Origin: Calamus simplicifolius
Lineage: Eukaryota > Streptophyta > Magnoliopsida > Arecales > Arecaceae
Assembly: GCA_900491605.1 (NCBI GenBank)
Contig: UESW01001689.1
Location: forward strand, 24,986 to 88,985
DNA length: 64,000 nt
Reading direction: 5' to 3'
Below are positions 45,501-56,578 of the stretch, piece by piece. The first letter of the stretch is position 1. The number at the start of each line of letters is the position of its first letter. The position numbers and the translations under genes are program-made. The notes beneath the pieces are model-generated. The model was not told where the DNA came from. It was given only the letters and a program-made list of their open reading frames with translations, and searched no databases.

Positions 45501-48500
45501 GAGACGTGGCTTCGGTGGTGAGTGCCCTCGACTCCTGAAGCCTTCTGGAGGGTTGTTTCTTTTGGCATCGATGGTGAGTGCCCTTGAGCCTTATGGAGAG
45601 TCATTTTTCCTTTTTTTTTTTTTTTTTAAAGAAAGCAAACTTATGGTACCAGAGCGATGGAGGGGTTGCTTTAAAAATAAGAACAGGTTTAAAGTAGAGG
45701 GAGGTCCAGCAAATAAGAGGACCAATCAAAAATAAAAATTTTGTAATTAAAATATTTCTCTTTTTAAAAGTTTATCTATCAATTTTCTTTTGGAATATTT
45801 TTTAAAATATTGGGCAATTTCTCTATACGGGATGTGGGTTGAGATAGATTGGCAAGGAACTATTAAACAAGTTGATGAATATGTAAGTTTGGTTTTGGGA
45901 TTTTGTTAAGACTTAAGAAATGATCGTGATGATGTAATATCCAAACAAGAGTAATATATATTTGTTTTTGGTGAGAAAATATCAAATTTTGAAGTAAAAA
46001 TTTTATCAAAAAAATGTTCGGCAAAATCAAAAGTTATGTAGATTCCTAAGAGATATCGTATAATTGATTTTTTCCCTAATAATAATCTAAAATAAATTCA
46101 AATGCTTGAATTTTGAAACCTTTATATTTGTAAAATAAAATTTATTTTTATTTATAATAATTATTCTCTTACATGCACTTTATGTAGATTTTAGTTGATA
46201 ATAAATTAAATAAAAAGCTTTCATTAAGGTTAAAAAAAGAATTATATATACAACATGTCATCCGAACAAGAGATGTAAATGGGCATGCCTATCAAATTAT
46301 TAAAAATTTTCAAAAGTGCAAACTTTAGAATTTACTTAGAATGTTGTAAAATTAAACCTGCAAGCTAACCTTGCTTCATCTCTATCTATTTAATGATTAA
46401 CAAATTCATTTATTCATTGTTTGAAGTCCATCCTCCAACTAAGGTTTAAGTACCAAAATTTATTATTTTGAATAATTCTCATTGTCAAAAATATTAGCTT
46501 ATCAAGAAGGTTAAAGTTTTCATCTTATATGAATACTTAAACTGAAATAGAAAAGTATTAGGAGTAATTGAAAGAGCCCCCTTTCTTTGCTGGCTTATTT
46601 CCTAAAGATCTTACCACTCCGGGGATGGGATGTTTGAATTTTGTGAACTGTAACAGTAACGATGGATTGGTTGACGCCGCCGCTGCAAATCTAGACATCA
46701 ACATACGCGGCCGGTGTTCCCGTCGTGTACCACCACCAGGCTGTGGTCGGTAAGGCGATCGGCTATGGTCAAACAATTGGGTAGTTCGGAGGTCGGCTCA
46801 TCCAGGAAGAAAATGAACGAGTCTTCTTTAAGTTGTTGGTTGGATCAAACCCATGTGGAACTATGTGGCTCAATTAACCCAGATCAGTTTTAATTTAATG
46901 GAATCAAATAAAGATCATTTCATGTTCTTGATTGGGTTTGATCAAATAAATCTAAACGTTCGTGCAGGTTGTAACAGAATTAAGTTCTGTTGAATCAACC
47001 AAGAGTTGGATTTAAGGAGATAAATCAAAACCAACCTGAGTTCTAATTGCTAAATGGGCTTGATTTAATTGCTTGAATCAACTTGATTCCTATGAATCAG
47101 TAAATCTGAACCAGAAATTGGATGGGTTTAAATATTCTGAATCAATTGAAGGGCTGGATCGAATTCATTATGCTAGACTCAACCCATTTGTTTTTAATCA
47201 ACCCAAACCCACAAATTAACATATTGGATCTTGACCATTTAGGTTGCGCCTGATAGCATTGGAAATGAACTAGACGAACATAATGATAATTTTATATAAT
47301 TATAAATTTTAATAAATTAATTAATTATTTATATTTAATTATAGATGATTAATGATTGATTTGATTTGATTGAGAATGTTAAATTAGATTAGTGATCCAA
47401 GGTAGAAATTGTATACCTATTATTATGCAATATGTTTCATGTCTTATATGCCTGCATATATCATAGATTTATTATTAAATTTTTTAACATATTTTAATTG
47501 TACATAATGGTTTATTTGTGAAGTTGTTATACATATTGGGGCATATTATTTATGATATAAAATGAATTTAGCTTTGATTTGAGATATATGAGTATGATAT
47601 GTTGAGATATGTTCTTTTGGATATGGTATGATGATGACTCGATGGATATGTATTGTGATAATGTAGGCATGTGGATTAGTTACTAAGATATGACAATAGT
47701 AGCATCGGGAAAAGGTAGTTTGGCCAGAAGAAGCCGATGTAGAATTAGTTATGGTTTATAAATGTAACATAGCTAGGTTTGAGATACTAGATATTAATGA
47801 TTTACTATTGATACATAGTACTAGTTCTAACGGGATTACTCTAGACCATTGATACCGAGAGAGGACTGAAGGCCAAGTGAGAATTGAAGGCCGAAAGCTA
47901 GTATACAACTAATCATGGATTATTGACTAAGTTTAATACACTTGATAATAGTATGAGAACCAACATATGTATGCATACTGATAAGTTAGGTTGTTAGACA
48001 TGGATTACTGGCATGAGGTTTGTTAGTATATATCATCAGTATATTGATGTGTATGTGAGTGGCTCAGTCTAATGCTATGGATGGATGAGATTGTAATATG
48101 ATGTTTACTGTTGATACGTGGTATTAATTCTCTCAAGATTAACCTAGACTAGTTGCACCGAAAGAGGGCTAAAGGTTGAGAGCCAATGCAGAGCCAGTCA
48201 TGGACTGTTGACTAAGTTTAATACATTGGGTATTAGTATAATAACCAACTTATGCATATATGTATCGCCAAGTTAAGTTGCCAGACAAACTATCGATATG
48301 AGGCTCTTAGTATATATCTTTAACATGTGGATGATTGTGATATGGATATATAAATGTTGGTGATTTTAGTATTTGGTGTGGCTTATGTTGGTATTTATTT
48401 AATTTTATGATTTTGCAACTAGTTGGATATGCTATGTTACTTTCTATAAAAAATTATTTTGTTATATACTTCATTCTGAATTTTCTTGGTATATTCATAA

Positions 48501-48831
48501 TGGTGTGTGTAAAATTTTTATTAAGCTTTTAGCTCATTATTTTTTTCCATTACCATATTTCAAAGGATGATGATGGCACATACTTATTGGATTTCGATTT
48601 GGGCATTGAACATCAGAAGAGAGATTAGTATATAGTTTTTTTTATTATTTAATATTGTAGATACCTGATATGTACTAAGAGATTGATATTCAAATTTTTT
48701 ATATACTAGTATGATGGCTTTGTGACAACATTTTTGAGATATATAACATTTAGTTCTTGTAAATAGTTTTATGATATTGCTTATGTTGGAGTTTAGTAGG
48801 CTTTGTACATTCTTAGGGTTTATATTAAAAT
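45501..48831. other. Decayed AT-rich DNA without a recognisable gene
   Basis: Two copies of GGTGAGTGCCCT lie at about 45,518 and 45,572, and a T17 run lies near 45,610. A GC-richer spot at 46,600-46,750 has ORFs on both strands without motifs. Direct repeats at 47.8-48.3 kb are listed separately. Nothing else is supportable. Confidence 0.6.
47801..48325. repeat. Two degenerate direct repeats, spacing about 300 bp
   Basis: TTTACTATTGATACATAGTA near 47,801 recurs as TTTACTGTTGATACGTGGTA near 48,104. TGACTAAGTTTAATACA recurs near 47,926 and 48,210, and TTAGTATATATC in both. The order is kept through about 220 bp. It may be the internal duplication of an old LTR. Confidence 0.6.
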
Positions 48832-49410
48832 ATGTGGCCGTATTGCAATGTGCATCCAAGCATTATTGATTCTGTGAAGCTGAGGCTACATGGTCTGATG
48901 TTATTGAGAGTGATTGATCTGGAAGGGGCGCCACTCTGGAAGCTGCCCAAGGAAATCAAAAGCGTAATATATTTGAGGTATTTGGGCCTGAGAAATACCG
49001 ACCTATCAGAAATTCCTGCAACCATAGCAGATCTTTGCTGTCTAGAAACTCTTGATGTAAGGAATACTTTTGTCCGTAGTCTACCTGATGCATTTTGTCC
49101 GTAGCAGCGGTGGCGCAAGACTAAGAAATATTTGTGCCGCAAAGAATTTGCAGACCTTGAAGGGAATCAGCAGTGGATCATAGATTGGGAGGGATCTGCC
49201 ACAACTGACCAAACTTCGGAACCTGGTGATAATTCATGTTTCAGATTCAGATGAAACGACGCTGTCCAATTCACTCAGGAAACTAAGTTGTCTAGTTTCA
49301 TTCAAATTAAAAGGAGTTCCGATCCCTGTGGACATCATTCCGGCCCTATCGGGTCATGCGAACCTTCATGCTTTGGATCTAAGTGGACCATTGTCAAAGA
49401 GGCAACAACT
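48832..49410 (+). pseudogene. LRR fragment of a CC-NLR disease-resistance gene
   Basis: The first frame reads LLRVIDLEGAPLWKLPKEI, then LRYLGLRNTDLSEIPATI and LETLDVRNTFVRSLPDAF, a run of leucine-rich repeats with the spacing and wording of RPM1/RPP13-like plant NLRs. After a frame change near 49,090 the text resumes with NLQTLKGIS, an in-frame TAG, then LPQLTKLRNLVI and LRKLSCLVSFKLKGVPIP to LHALDLSGPLSKRQQ. NLRs sense pathogen effectors; the LRR confers specificity. The N-terminal CC and NB-ARC domains are not in the window. The match ends where the Tat-2 LTR begins, so the rest may lie beyond that element. The stop and shift mark it as a pseudogene. Confidence 0.85.
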
Positions 49411-49462
49411 ACTGATATGACTGATCCCACATCGTCAAAATAGACGGTAACAGCGGCTATTG

Positions 49463-50165
49463 ACCTCGGGACCCTCTCGGGGTCGGGGTGCATCAGCATT
49501 CCCCCACCCCGGGACCCCCTCGGGGTCGCTGGGTGGGGCCATCAGTCCTTGACCCCGGGACACTCTCGGGGTCGGGGCGCATCAGCATTCCCCCACCCCA
49601 GGACCCCCTCGGGGTCGCTGGATGGGGCCATCAGTCCTTGACCCCGGGACCCTCTCGGGGACGGGACGCATCTGCATTCCCCCACCCCCGGGACCCCCTC
49701 GGGGTCGCTGGGTGGGGCCATCAGTCTTGACCCCGGGACCCTCTCGGGGTCGGGGCGCATCAGCATTCCCCCACCCCCGGGACCCCCTAGGGGTCGCTAG
49801 GTGGGGCCATCAGTCCTTGACCCCGGACCCTCTTGGGGTCGGGGCGCATCAGCATTCCCCCACCCCCGGGACCCCCTCGGGGTCGCTAGGTGGGGCCATC
49901 AGTCCTTGACCCCGGGACCCTCTTGGGGTCGGGGCGCATCAGCATTCCCCCACCCCCGGGACCCCCTCGGGGTCGCTGGGTGGGGCCATCAGTCCTTGAC
50001 CCCGGGACCCTCTCGGGGTCGGGGCGCATCAGCATTCCCCCACCCCCGGGACCCCCTCGGGGTCGCTGGGTGGGGCCATCAGTCCTTGACCCCGGGACCC
50101 TCTCGGTGTCGGGGTGTGCTGGCATTTCCTTATCCCCGTGACCCTCACCGACCTCGGGGTGCGCC
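49463..50165. repeat. 90-bp tandem repeat in the Tat-2 LTR, about 8 units
   Basis: Exact 90-bp spacing is seen between units at 49,881, 49,971 and 50,061. Each unit has two inverted repeats: GACCCCG...CGGGGTC and GACCCC-CTC-GGGGTC. Units at the edges are more diverged. ORFs across it on both strands are artefacts. Confidence 0.9.
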
Positions 50166-50294
50166 AGCGTTCTCCCACCCCTGGGACCCCCTCCGGCTCC
50201 AGGGTGGGGAGTCATCAGCGACCAGCATGCAACTCAACTGCCAAGGAAAACGATAACTACCAGGTTGCACGGTGCTCACACATGATTTTCAGCA

Positions 50295-50545
50295 CATGGC
50301 CATAGCTCGCCACGGCGTACGATTCGGTACTCCCGTGATTGCGCCCCGTTACAGAGGGCCATGCCCCATAACGGTGTTTGGCGCGTTGCATGCCCCTGCG
50401 CATGGCCATGCCTCGCCACAGCGTACGATTCGGTACTCCCGTGATTGCACCCCGTTACGGAGGGCCATGCCTCATAACGGAGTTTGGCGCATTACATGTC
50501 CCTGTGCATCACCAGGCCTCGCTACGGCGTACGTTTCGCTACCAC
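50295..50545. repeat. 106-bp tandem repeat upstream of the LTR promoter, about 2.4 units
   Basis: Units start at 50,295, 50,401 and 50,507 with CATGGCCAT-like text followed by CGGCGTACGATTCGGTAC. The array lies 140-390 bp upstream of the TATA box, where U3 enhancer repeats would be expected. Confidence 0.85.
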
Positions 50546-50680
50546 TGGCAATGGTGCCCGGTCCTATCAACCGACGACGTGCACTGAACGCCTTCATAGC
50601 TACCGGACACGTATGATACCACACGCAGCGATGGTACGATGGTGATCTCCCAGAGCTGTAAATTAGGGTATTCGGACAGG

Positions 50681-50687
50681 TATAAAG
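50681..50687 (+). promoter_or_regulatory. TATA box of the Tat-2 LTR
   Basis: TATAAAG lies about 250 bp before the LTR end. Confidence 0.6.
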
Positions 50688-50937
50688 GCACGTGCTCACA
50701 TTGTAAGTGGGATATGAACTCTGGTTTTTCGAAGCTTTCTTCCTCCCAGCAAAAACCCTAACCGCCTCAGCTCTTCTTCGCTGGGGGTGGTTCTCTGTCT
50801 GAACCCAAGCCACTAACTTGATCGTCGGAGGGTCCCCACCGGTGCCACCGGTCCCGGGGACTTTTCTTGCAGGACTTCCCGGAGAAGACGTCCGTCTTCC
50901 CCGACGTTTGAAGGAAGGTGACTTGGCGTCATCAGAT

Positions 50938-50955
50938 TGGCGCGCCAGGTAGGGG
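50938..50955 (+). promoter_or_regulatory. Primer binding site of Tat-2 (tRNA-Arg)
   Basis: TGGCGCGCCAGGTAGGGG begins 3 bp after the LTR and is complementary to the 3' end of a plant tRNA-Arg (…CCTACCTGGCGCG plus CCA) as I know it. This primer is characteristic of Ogre-type Tat elements. Confidence 0.9.
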
Positions 50956-51009
50956 GAGTGTAAGAGAGACTTCGAACCAGCGCTTTCTTCGTCTTCGAGC
51001 CTTAAAGCC

Positions 51010-52730
51010 ATGGTGACAACTCGAATGAAGGGAGTTTCAGCCGGTCGCGCTGGGAGGCAGCGCTGCGGGGCTGGTCCACCCGCGGAGGCCCCCCCAGCTC
51101 TCGTATCTTGTTTCCCAGAGCCTCCGAACCTCCAGGAGGCAGGGCCTTCTGCTCCGCAGAATGGCGCCCCTGCATCTTTCCACAGCAACTCCAAGAAGAT
51201 CGATTCGCTGCCCTGGCCACCCAGGTCCAGTCGCTGGCAGCGGCGGTCAAAAGCATGCAGCAGCAGCAACAAGTAGCCTTGCGACAGCCGGAGCCGAGCC
51301 CATCTGTCCCAGGGGGTGCAGCCCAGCCAGCATTCCTCCCGCCGGAGATCGCCCGTTCCTGCAGATCATCACCGCCGATCCCCGGCCAAGCCGCATCGCC
51401 GCGAGGCGTCCAAAAGGCCCCGGTCTCCTTCTCGCCACGCCAGCATCTCTCCTAAGCGGCGGCACGGAAAGGAGGCGGAGCGCGCGCGCCGACATCGTCG
51501 CCTCCGCTCTTCTTCTGAATCTTCAGGGGAGGGTTCCGTTGATGGCCGGATGCCTCGCCGAGCTGAGCGGCGACTCGAGGAGTGTAATCAGAAGTTGGAA
51601 GAACTTAGCCGTCGATCACCCACCTGCCGGAGACTGATTACGACAGTCGGCCTCCCCTGTCCCGCCGCATCATGGAGGAGCCAATCTCTAGGTTCCGCCT
51701 TCCTCAGCTGGACCCTTATGACGGGACTACGGACCCCCTGGACCATTTGGAAAGTTACAAGGTGCTCATGCAGGTTCAGGGGGCCACAGACTCCCTTATG
51801 TGTGTGGCCTTCCCTGCTACTCTGAAAAAAGCTGCCCGGGCCTGGTACTCTCGCCTGCCGCCACGGAGCATCGACTCCTTTCGCCAGTTGGAGAGGGCTT
51901 TCCTGGCCCACTTTGACGCCTGCCGGAAGATCCCGAGGGTGGCGGACAGTCTATTTGCTGTCCAGCAGAAGAATGGCGAGTCCCTGCGAGACTACGTCGC
52001 CCGGTTTAAGGAGGCCGCCCTGGAGGTATATAACTTGGAGGACTCAGTGGCTACCTTGGCTCTGAAGCGAGGGCTCCGCCCTTCCCGTTTCGCGTATTCT
52101 CTTGACAAGAAGCCACCGGGTTCCTACTCCGAACTCCTGATCCGCGCCCAGAAGTACATCCGGGCAGATGAAGCTGACTTTTCTCGGCGTGAGGCCGGCG
52201 GGAACGTACCCCGGAAGCCAACCCAGCCAGAACCTGCGGAAGCCCGCCCCAGGAGGCCCGAGCCTCCTCGTCGACCAGACAACCGCCCTCGACCTCCTGC
52301 ACCGAGAGACGGGCCGTACACTCCGTTGCTTGCTCCCATATCCCAGATCCTGCTCGAGATCGAAGGGGAGCCTTACCTGCAACGTCCTCCTCCCATCAAC
52401 CCGAAGATCCCCCGGAACAAGAGCCTCTACTGCCGCTACCACCGGGACCATGGCCACAACACCGACGACTGCCGGCAGCTGAAGAAAGCCATTGAAGATC
52501 TCATTCAACAGGGCCACCTGAGGAAGTTCGTCCAAAGGAACAACCCAGGAGCTCCCGGCCCATCAGCGCCTGCACCGCCGATGATTGATAACGCCCCGAC
52601 GGAGAAGACGGTAGCGATGATCTCCTGGGGGGCAGGGGGCCCGCCGAAGAGACCGAGGGGAGAGGGGGGAGCGGAGGCTATAATTCCTTTTTTCGAAGAG
52701 GGACCTAGAGGGGGTTGTAAACCAAGATGA
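51010..52730 (+). pseudogene. gag of Tat-2, frameshifted in its N-terminal half
   Basis: The start MVTTRMKG at 51,010 leads into a Pro/Gln-rich N-terminus with a short helix and a glutamine run (ALATQVQSLAAAVKSMQQ, near 51,230). An Arg/Ser-rich segment follows (51,370-51,550). The gag core lies in one open stretch from 51,672 to 52,730: YKVLMQVQGATDSLM, ARAWYSRLPPRSIDSF, FLAHFDACRKIP and a Pro-rich linker, then the Cys/His cluster CRYHRDHGHNTDDC (52,430-52,475). Gag builds the particle and packages RNA. Frame changes near 51,110, 51,330 and 51,640 break the N-terminal half, while the core is intact. The protease frame overlaps the gag end. Confidence 0.9.
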
Positions 52731-55700
52731 TGATAGCGTCGTCGTATCCATGACGATCGCTAAGCACCCTGTAAAACGAATCCTGGTCGACAGTGGAAGT
52801 TCAGTAGATGTTTTGAACTACGACGCCTTTGTTCGCATGAACCTGTCGCATGATTTACTTCAACCTGTCGTCACGCCTTTGATGGGATTCACGGGGGATT
52901 CTGTGAGGGTCGAGGGGGAGATTACTCTTCCTGCAACAGCCGGAATGGCTCCGTGCCAGAGCACTGTCCTTATAAGTTTTTGGTGGTCCGTGTGCCCCTG
53001 GCGTACAATGCGATTCTTGGGAGGCCCGGGCTCAACCTCTTGGATGCCGTCATTTCCACCAAGCGACTCCTAGTGAGGTTCCCAACCACCAGCGGGATCG
53101 GCGAGATGCGAGGAGAGCAGGGACCTGCCGGCGCTATGCTATCACTTGGCCCCAGTCCCCAGGGGGCAGTGCTTGCACCACCGTCGACATCGACATCCGA
53201 AATTCTTGACCCACGGGACTTGGAGAGGAGGGGGGAACCGGCCGAGCGGCTGCTTACCTTCCCCCTCGGGGAGGACCCCGCGCAGACGGTTCGAGTCGGA
53301 GCCTCGCTTCCTGACGAAGCCGTGACCAGCTCCTAACCTTTCTACGGGCCAACGCCGACGTCTTCGCGTGGTCAGCATCTGACATGCCCGGATCCCGGAG
53401 GAGGTGATTACACACCAGCTCAACATCCGACCAGAGTGCCGGCCCATCAGGCAGAAGAAAAGGAGTTTTGCTCCGGACCGGCAGAAGGCTGTCGACGAGG
53501 AGGTGCGGAAGCTGTTGGCGGCTGGCCACATTCGTGAGGTGCGCTACCCCGACTGGTTGGCGAATGTCGTGATGGTTCGGAAGGCCAGTGGGAGCTGGAG
53601 GATGTGTGTGGACTTTCACCGACCTCAACAAGGCGTGCCCCAAGGACAGCTTTCCGCTCCCCCGAATCGACCAGCTGGTGGACGCCACTTCCGGGCACGG
53701 GACGCTCAGTTTCATGGATGCGTTCTCGGGGTACAATCAAATCAAGATGAGCCCAGTAGATGAGGAGGCAACCTCCTTTGTCACGGAGAAGGGGATCTAC
53801 TGTTACAGAGTGATGCCTTTCGGGCTGAAAAACGCCGGGGCCACTTATCAAAGGTTGATGAACAAGGTTTTCGAGAATCAGCTGGGGCGCAATATGGAGG
53901 TCTATGTGGATGACATGCTGACTAAAAGCACCAGCGCAGAGACCATGTGCCGATCTCGGGGAGACTTTCGGCAATCTGCGACGGTACCGAATGAAGCTCA
54001 ACCCCCACAAATGCGCCTTTGGAGTGGCGGCCGGCAAGTTCCTGGGTTTCATGGTGACCCAACGCGGGATCGAAGCCAACCCCGACAAGATCAGAGCTAT
54101 CCTGGAGATGCGGCCCCCGGTCAGTAAGAAGGAGGTGCAGCGCCTTGACGGGGAGGGTGGCGGCCTTGAGTCGTTTCATGTCAAGGTCGGCGGAGAGGTG
54201 CCTACCCTTTTTCAAGGCGCTGCGCAAGATTAACGGCTTCGAGTGGACGAAAGAATGTCAGAGCTCCTTTGAAGAATTGAAGCAGTTTCTCTCCACTCCG
54301 CCGCTGCTATCCAAGCCCGAAAATGGGGAGGAGCTCTTCCTATATCTGGCCGCTTCCCCGGAGGCCGTCAGCTCGGTACTGGTGCACATGGATACCGACG
54401 GAACTCAGAAGCCGATCTACTACACCAGCAAAATACTCCATGACGCGGAGACCAGGTATTCAAAAACTGAGAAGATCATCTTCGCTCTGGTGGTCTCTAC
54501 TCAGCGCCTCCGGCCTTATTTTCAAGCTCATCCCATCGTGGTGCTTACGGATCAGCCCCTGCGAGCTATCCTGTCTCGCCCCGACACTCCGGCCGGCTGG
54601 CTAAATGGGCCATCAAGTAGGCGAGTTCGATCTGTCCATCCGACCGAGGTCAGCCATGAAGTCTCAGGTGTTGGCGGATTTCCTAGTCGAATGCTTCCTG
54701 GACCAAGAAGGACATGGAGGAGGCGCAACCGGAGGAGTTTGGGGACCCCCCTCATCAGGGGAGGTGGAGGATTGGATCCTGCATGTGGACGGAGCGGCAA
54801 ACTCCCAAGGGAGCGGTGCCGGGCTCATCCTTGCAAGCCCGGAGGGAGATGTAGTGGAGTACGCCCTCAGATTCCAGTTCCCAGCGACCAATAATCAGGC
54901 GGAGTACGAAGCCCTGCTGGCGGGATTGAGACTAGCCAAGGAATTAGGCGCGGGGCGCTTGAGGGCCTTTACCGACTCTCAACTCATTTCTGGGCAAATT
55001 ACTGGTGAATACGAGGCTAGGGACCCGGTCATGTCCCGTTACCTGAGCAAGGTGCAGTCCCAGGCGTCTCATTTTTCTTACTTCCGTGTCAGCTATATCC
55101 CCAGGGCAGAGAATGCCAGAGCTGACTCCCTGTCCCGCTTGGCCACTTCGGTCGATGGGACGTTAGGGAGGACATACGTGGAGCATCTACCAGCCCCAAG
55201 CATTGAGACCGCGGAAGAAGTGTTGCCAGTGGAGCCGGAGCCCTCCTGGATGGATGCCTACATCCAATACTTAACCGACGGTACCCTCCCGGGGGACCCG
55301 CGGAGGCCAAACAGCTTAAGCGAAGGGCCCCGAGATTCTTGATGATGGACGGGAAGCTTTATCGAAGATCCTTCTCATATCCGTCCTTAGGTGTGTAGGA
55401 CCCGGAGTCGGATTATATCCTTAGGGAGATCCATGAAGGCATATGCGGGAGTCATCTGGGGGGCAGAGCCCTGGCTTACAAGGCTCTGCGCCAAGGGTAC
55501 TTCTGGCTGACGATGAAGGAGGACGCGGCCGAGCTTGTCAAGAAGTGTGATATCTGCCAACGTCATGCCAATATCCAGCGACAGCCGACGTCTAACCTGA
55601 CCCCCGTGATGGCGCCTTGGCCCTTTGCCCAGTGGGGCATGGATATCTTGGGTCCATTTCCCCCGGCTTCCGGGCAGCGAAAGTTCCTCTTGGTGGCGGT

Positions 55701-56472
55701 GGACCACTTCACCAAGTGGGTCGAAGCTGAGGCTTTGGCCAAGATTACCGAGAGCAAAGTAAGATCTTTTTTCTGGAAGTCAATCATATGTCGGTTTGGC
55801 TTGCCACGCACACTGGTCACCGATAATGGCCGTCAGTTTGATAATGCACCTTTTCGGGAGTTCTGCTCCGAGCTGGGTATTTTTCAAAGATTTACTTCCG
55901 TCGGACATCCTCAAACCAACGGGGCAGCTGAAGTGACAAACCGAATCATTCTCCAAGGACTGAAGTCTCGGCTGGACGGGTGCAAGGGACGTTGGGTAGA
56001 GGAGCTCCCCAACGTGCTATGGGCCTATCACACGACGCCCCGAGCCCCCACTGGGAGACGCCATTCAGCCTAGTTTTTGGCTCAGAAGCTGTTATCCCCG
56101 TGGAGATCGGAGCACCTAGCCCCCGAGTGGAGGCTTACAGTGAAGAAGGTAATTCTGACCAACTGAGAGCCAACCTCGACCTGGTGGAGGAAATGCGGGG
56201 CAGGGCGCGGCTTCGAATGGCAACTACCGGCAACGGGCCGCGAAGTACTACAACGCGCGTGTGCGCCCTCGAACGTTCCTGCCAGGAGACCTAGTTCTCC
56301 GGGGCCGAGGTCTCAAAGCCAGCTGAAGGAGGTAAGCTAGCCCCTAACTGGGAAGGACCCTACCGGATCACCGAGACGCTGCACCACGGAGCTTATAAAA
56401 TTGAAGGACTTGATGGGACGCCACTTCCCTAGGACGTGGAATGCGGATAACCTCCGCCGGTATTATCAGTAA
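52731..56472 (+). pseudogene. pol of Tat-2: protease, RT, RNase H, archaeal-type RNase H, integrase
   Basis: Protease: LVDSGSSVDVL (52,788) and ILGRPGLN. RT: SWRMCVDF (53,590), SFMDAFSGYNQI (53,710), FGLKNAGATYQR and YVDD (53,903-53,914). RNase H: SFEELK to VLTDQPL (54,260-54,560). Second RNase H of archaeal type: WILHVDGAANSQGSGAG, NNQAEYEALLAGL and FTDSQL (54,770-55,130), a Tat-lineage mark. Integrase: HHCC finger (CDICQRH, 55,545), D-D-35-E core with GMDILGPF, TDNGRQF and NGAAEV (55,630-55,935), and a C-terminal region ending at the stop 56,470-56,472. Frame changes near 52,980, 53,330, 53,625, 53,950, 54,150, 54,595, 56,050 and 56,220 and stops near 56,293 and 56,325 inactivate it. The catalytic residues themselves are mostly kept. 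Confidence 0.95.
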
Positions 56473-56578
56473 TGTATCCATTTTTTCATGTTAAATATTA
56501 TCCCTGTTTCATTTGGGTTTCATCCCTTGTTAATTTAACAAGATTCATTTTAGCTACTTAAATCTTCAAGAAAAGCTT

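Larger units (their letters stand above)
49413..50934 (+). repeat. 5' LTR of Tat-2 (about 1.5 kb)
   Basis: The end GTCATCA is fixed by the PBS 3 bp later. The start is one of several TGAT/TGAC sequences at 49,413-49,422, where LRR similarity stops. It holds two tandem arrays in U3 and a TATAAAGG box at 50,681. Confidence 0.75.

Noticed and set aside
45600..45640. Poly(T) run as a LINE or processed-pseudogene tail
   Set aside because: No coding sequence adjoins it on the minus strand and no flanking duplication was found.
46558..46776. ORFs on both strands at the GC-richer spot
   Set aside because: Overlapping on opposite strands, with no domain, splice signals or family resemblance.
49488..50256. 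Pro/Gly-rich ORFs across the 90-bp array
   Set aside because: Same artefact: 90 is divisible by three, and the region is LTR U3.
50472..51272. 266-residue minus-strand ORF across LTR end, PBS and gag start
   Set aside because: It spans the LTR, PBS and gag of Tat-2 in antisense without any domain; GC-rich shadow.
52044..52535. 163-residue minus-strand ORF in gag
   Set aside because: Antisense shadow of the intact gag core.
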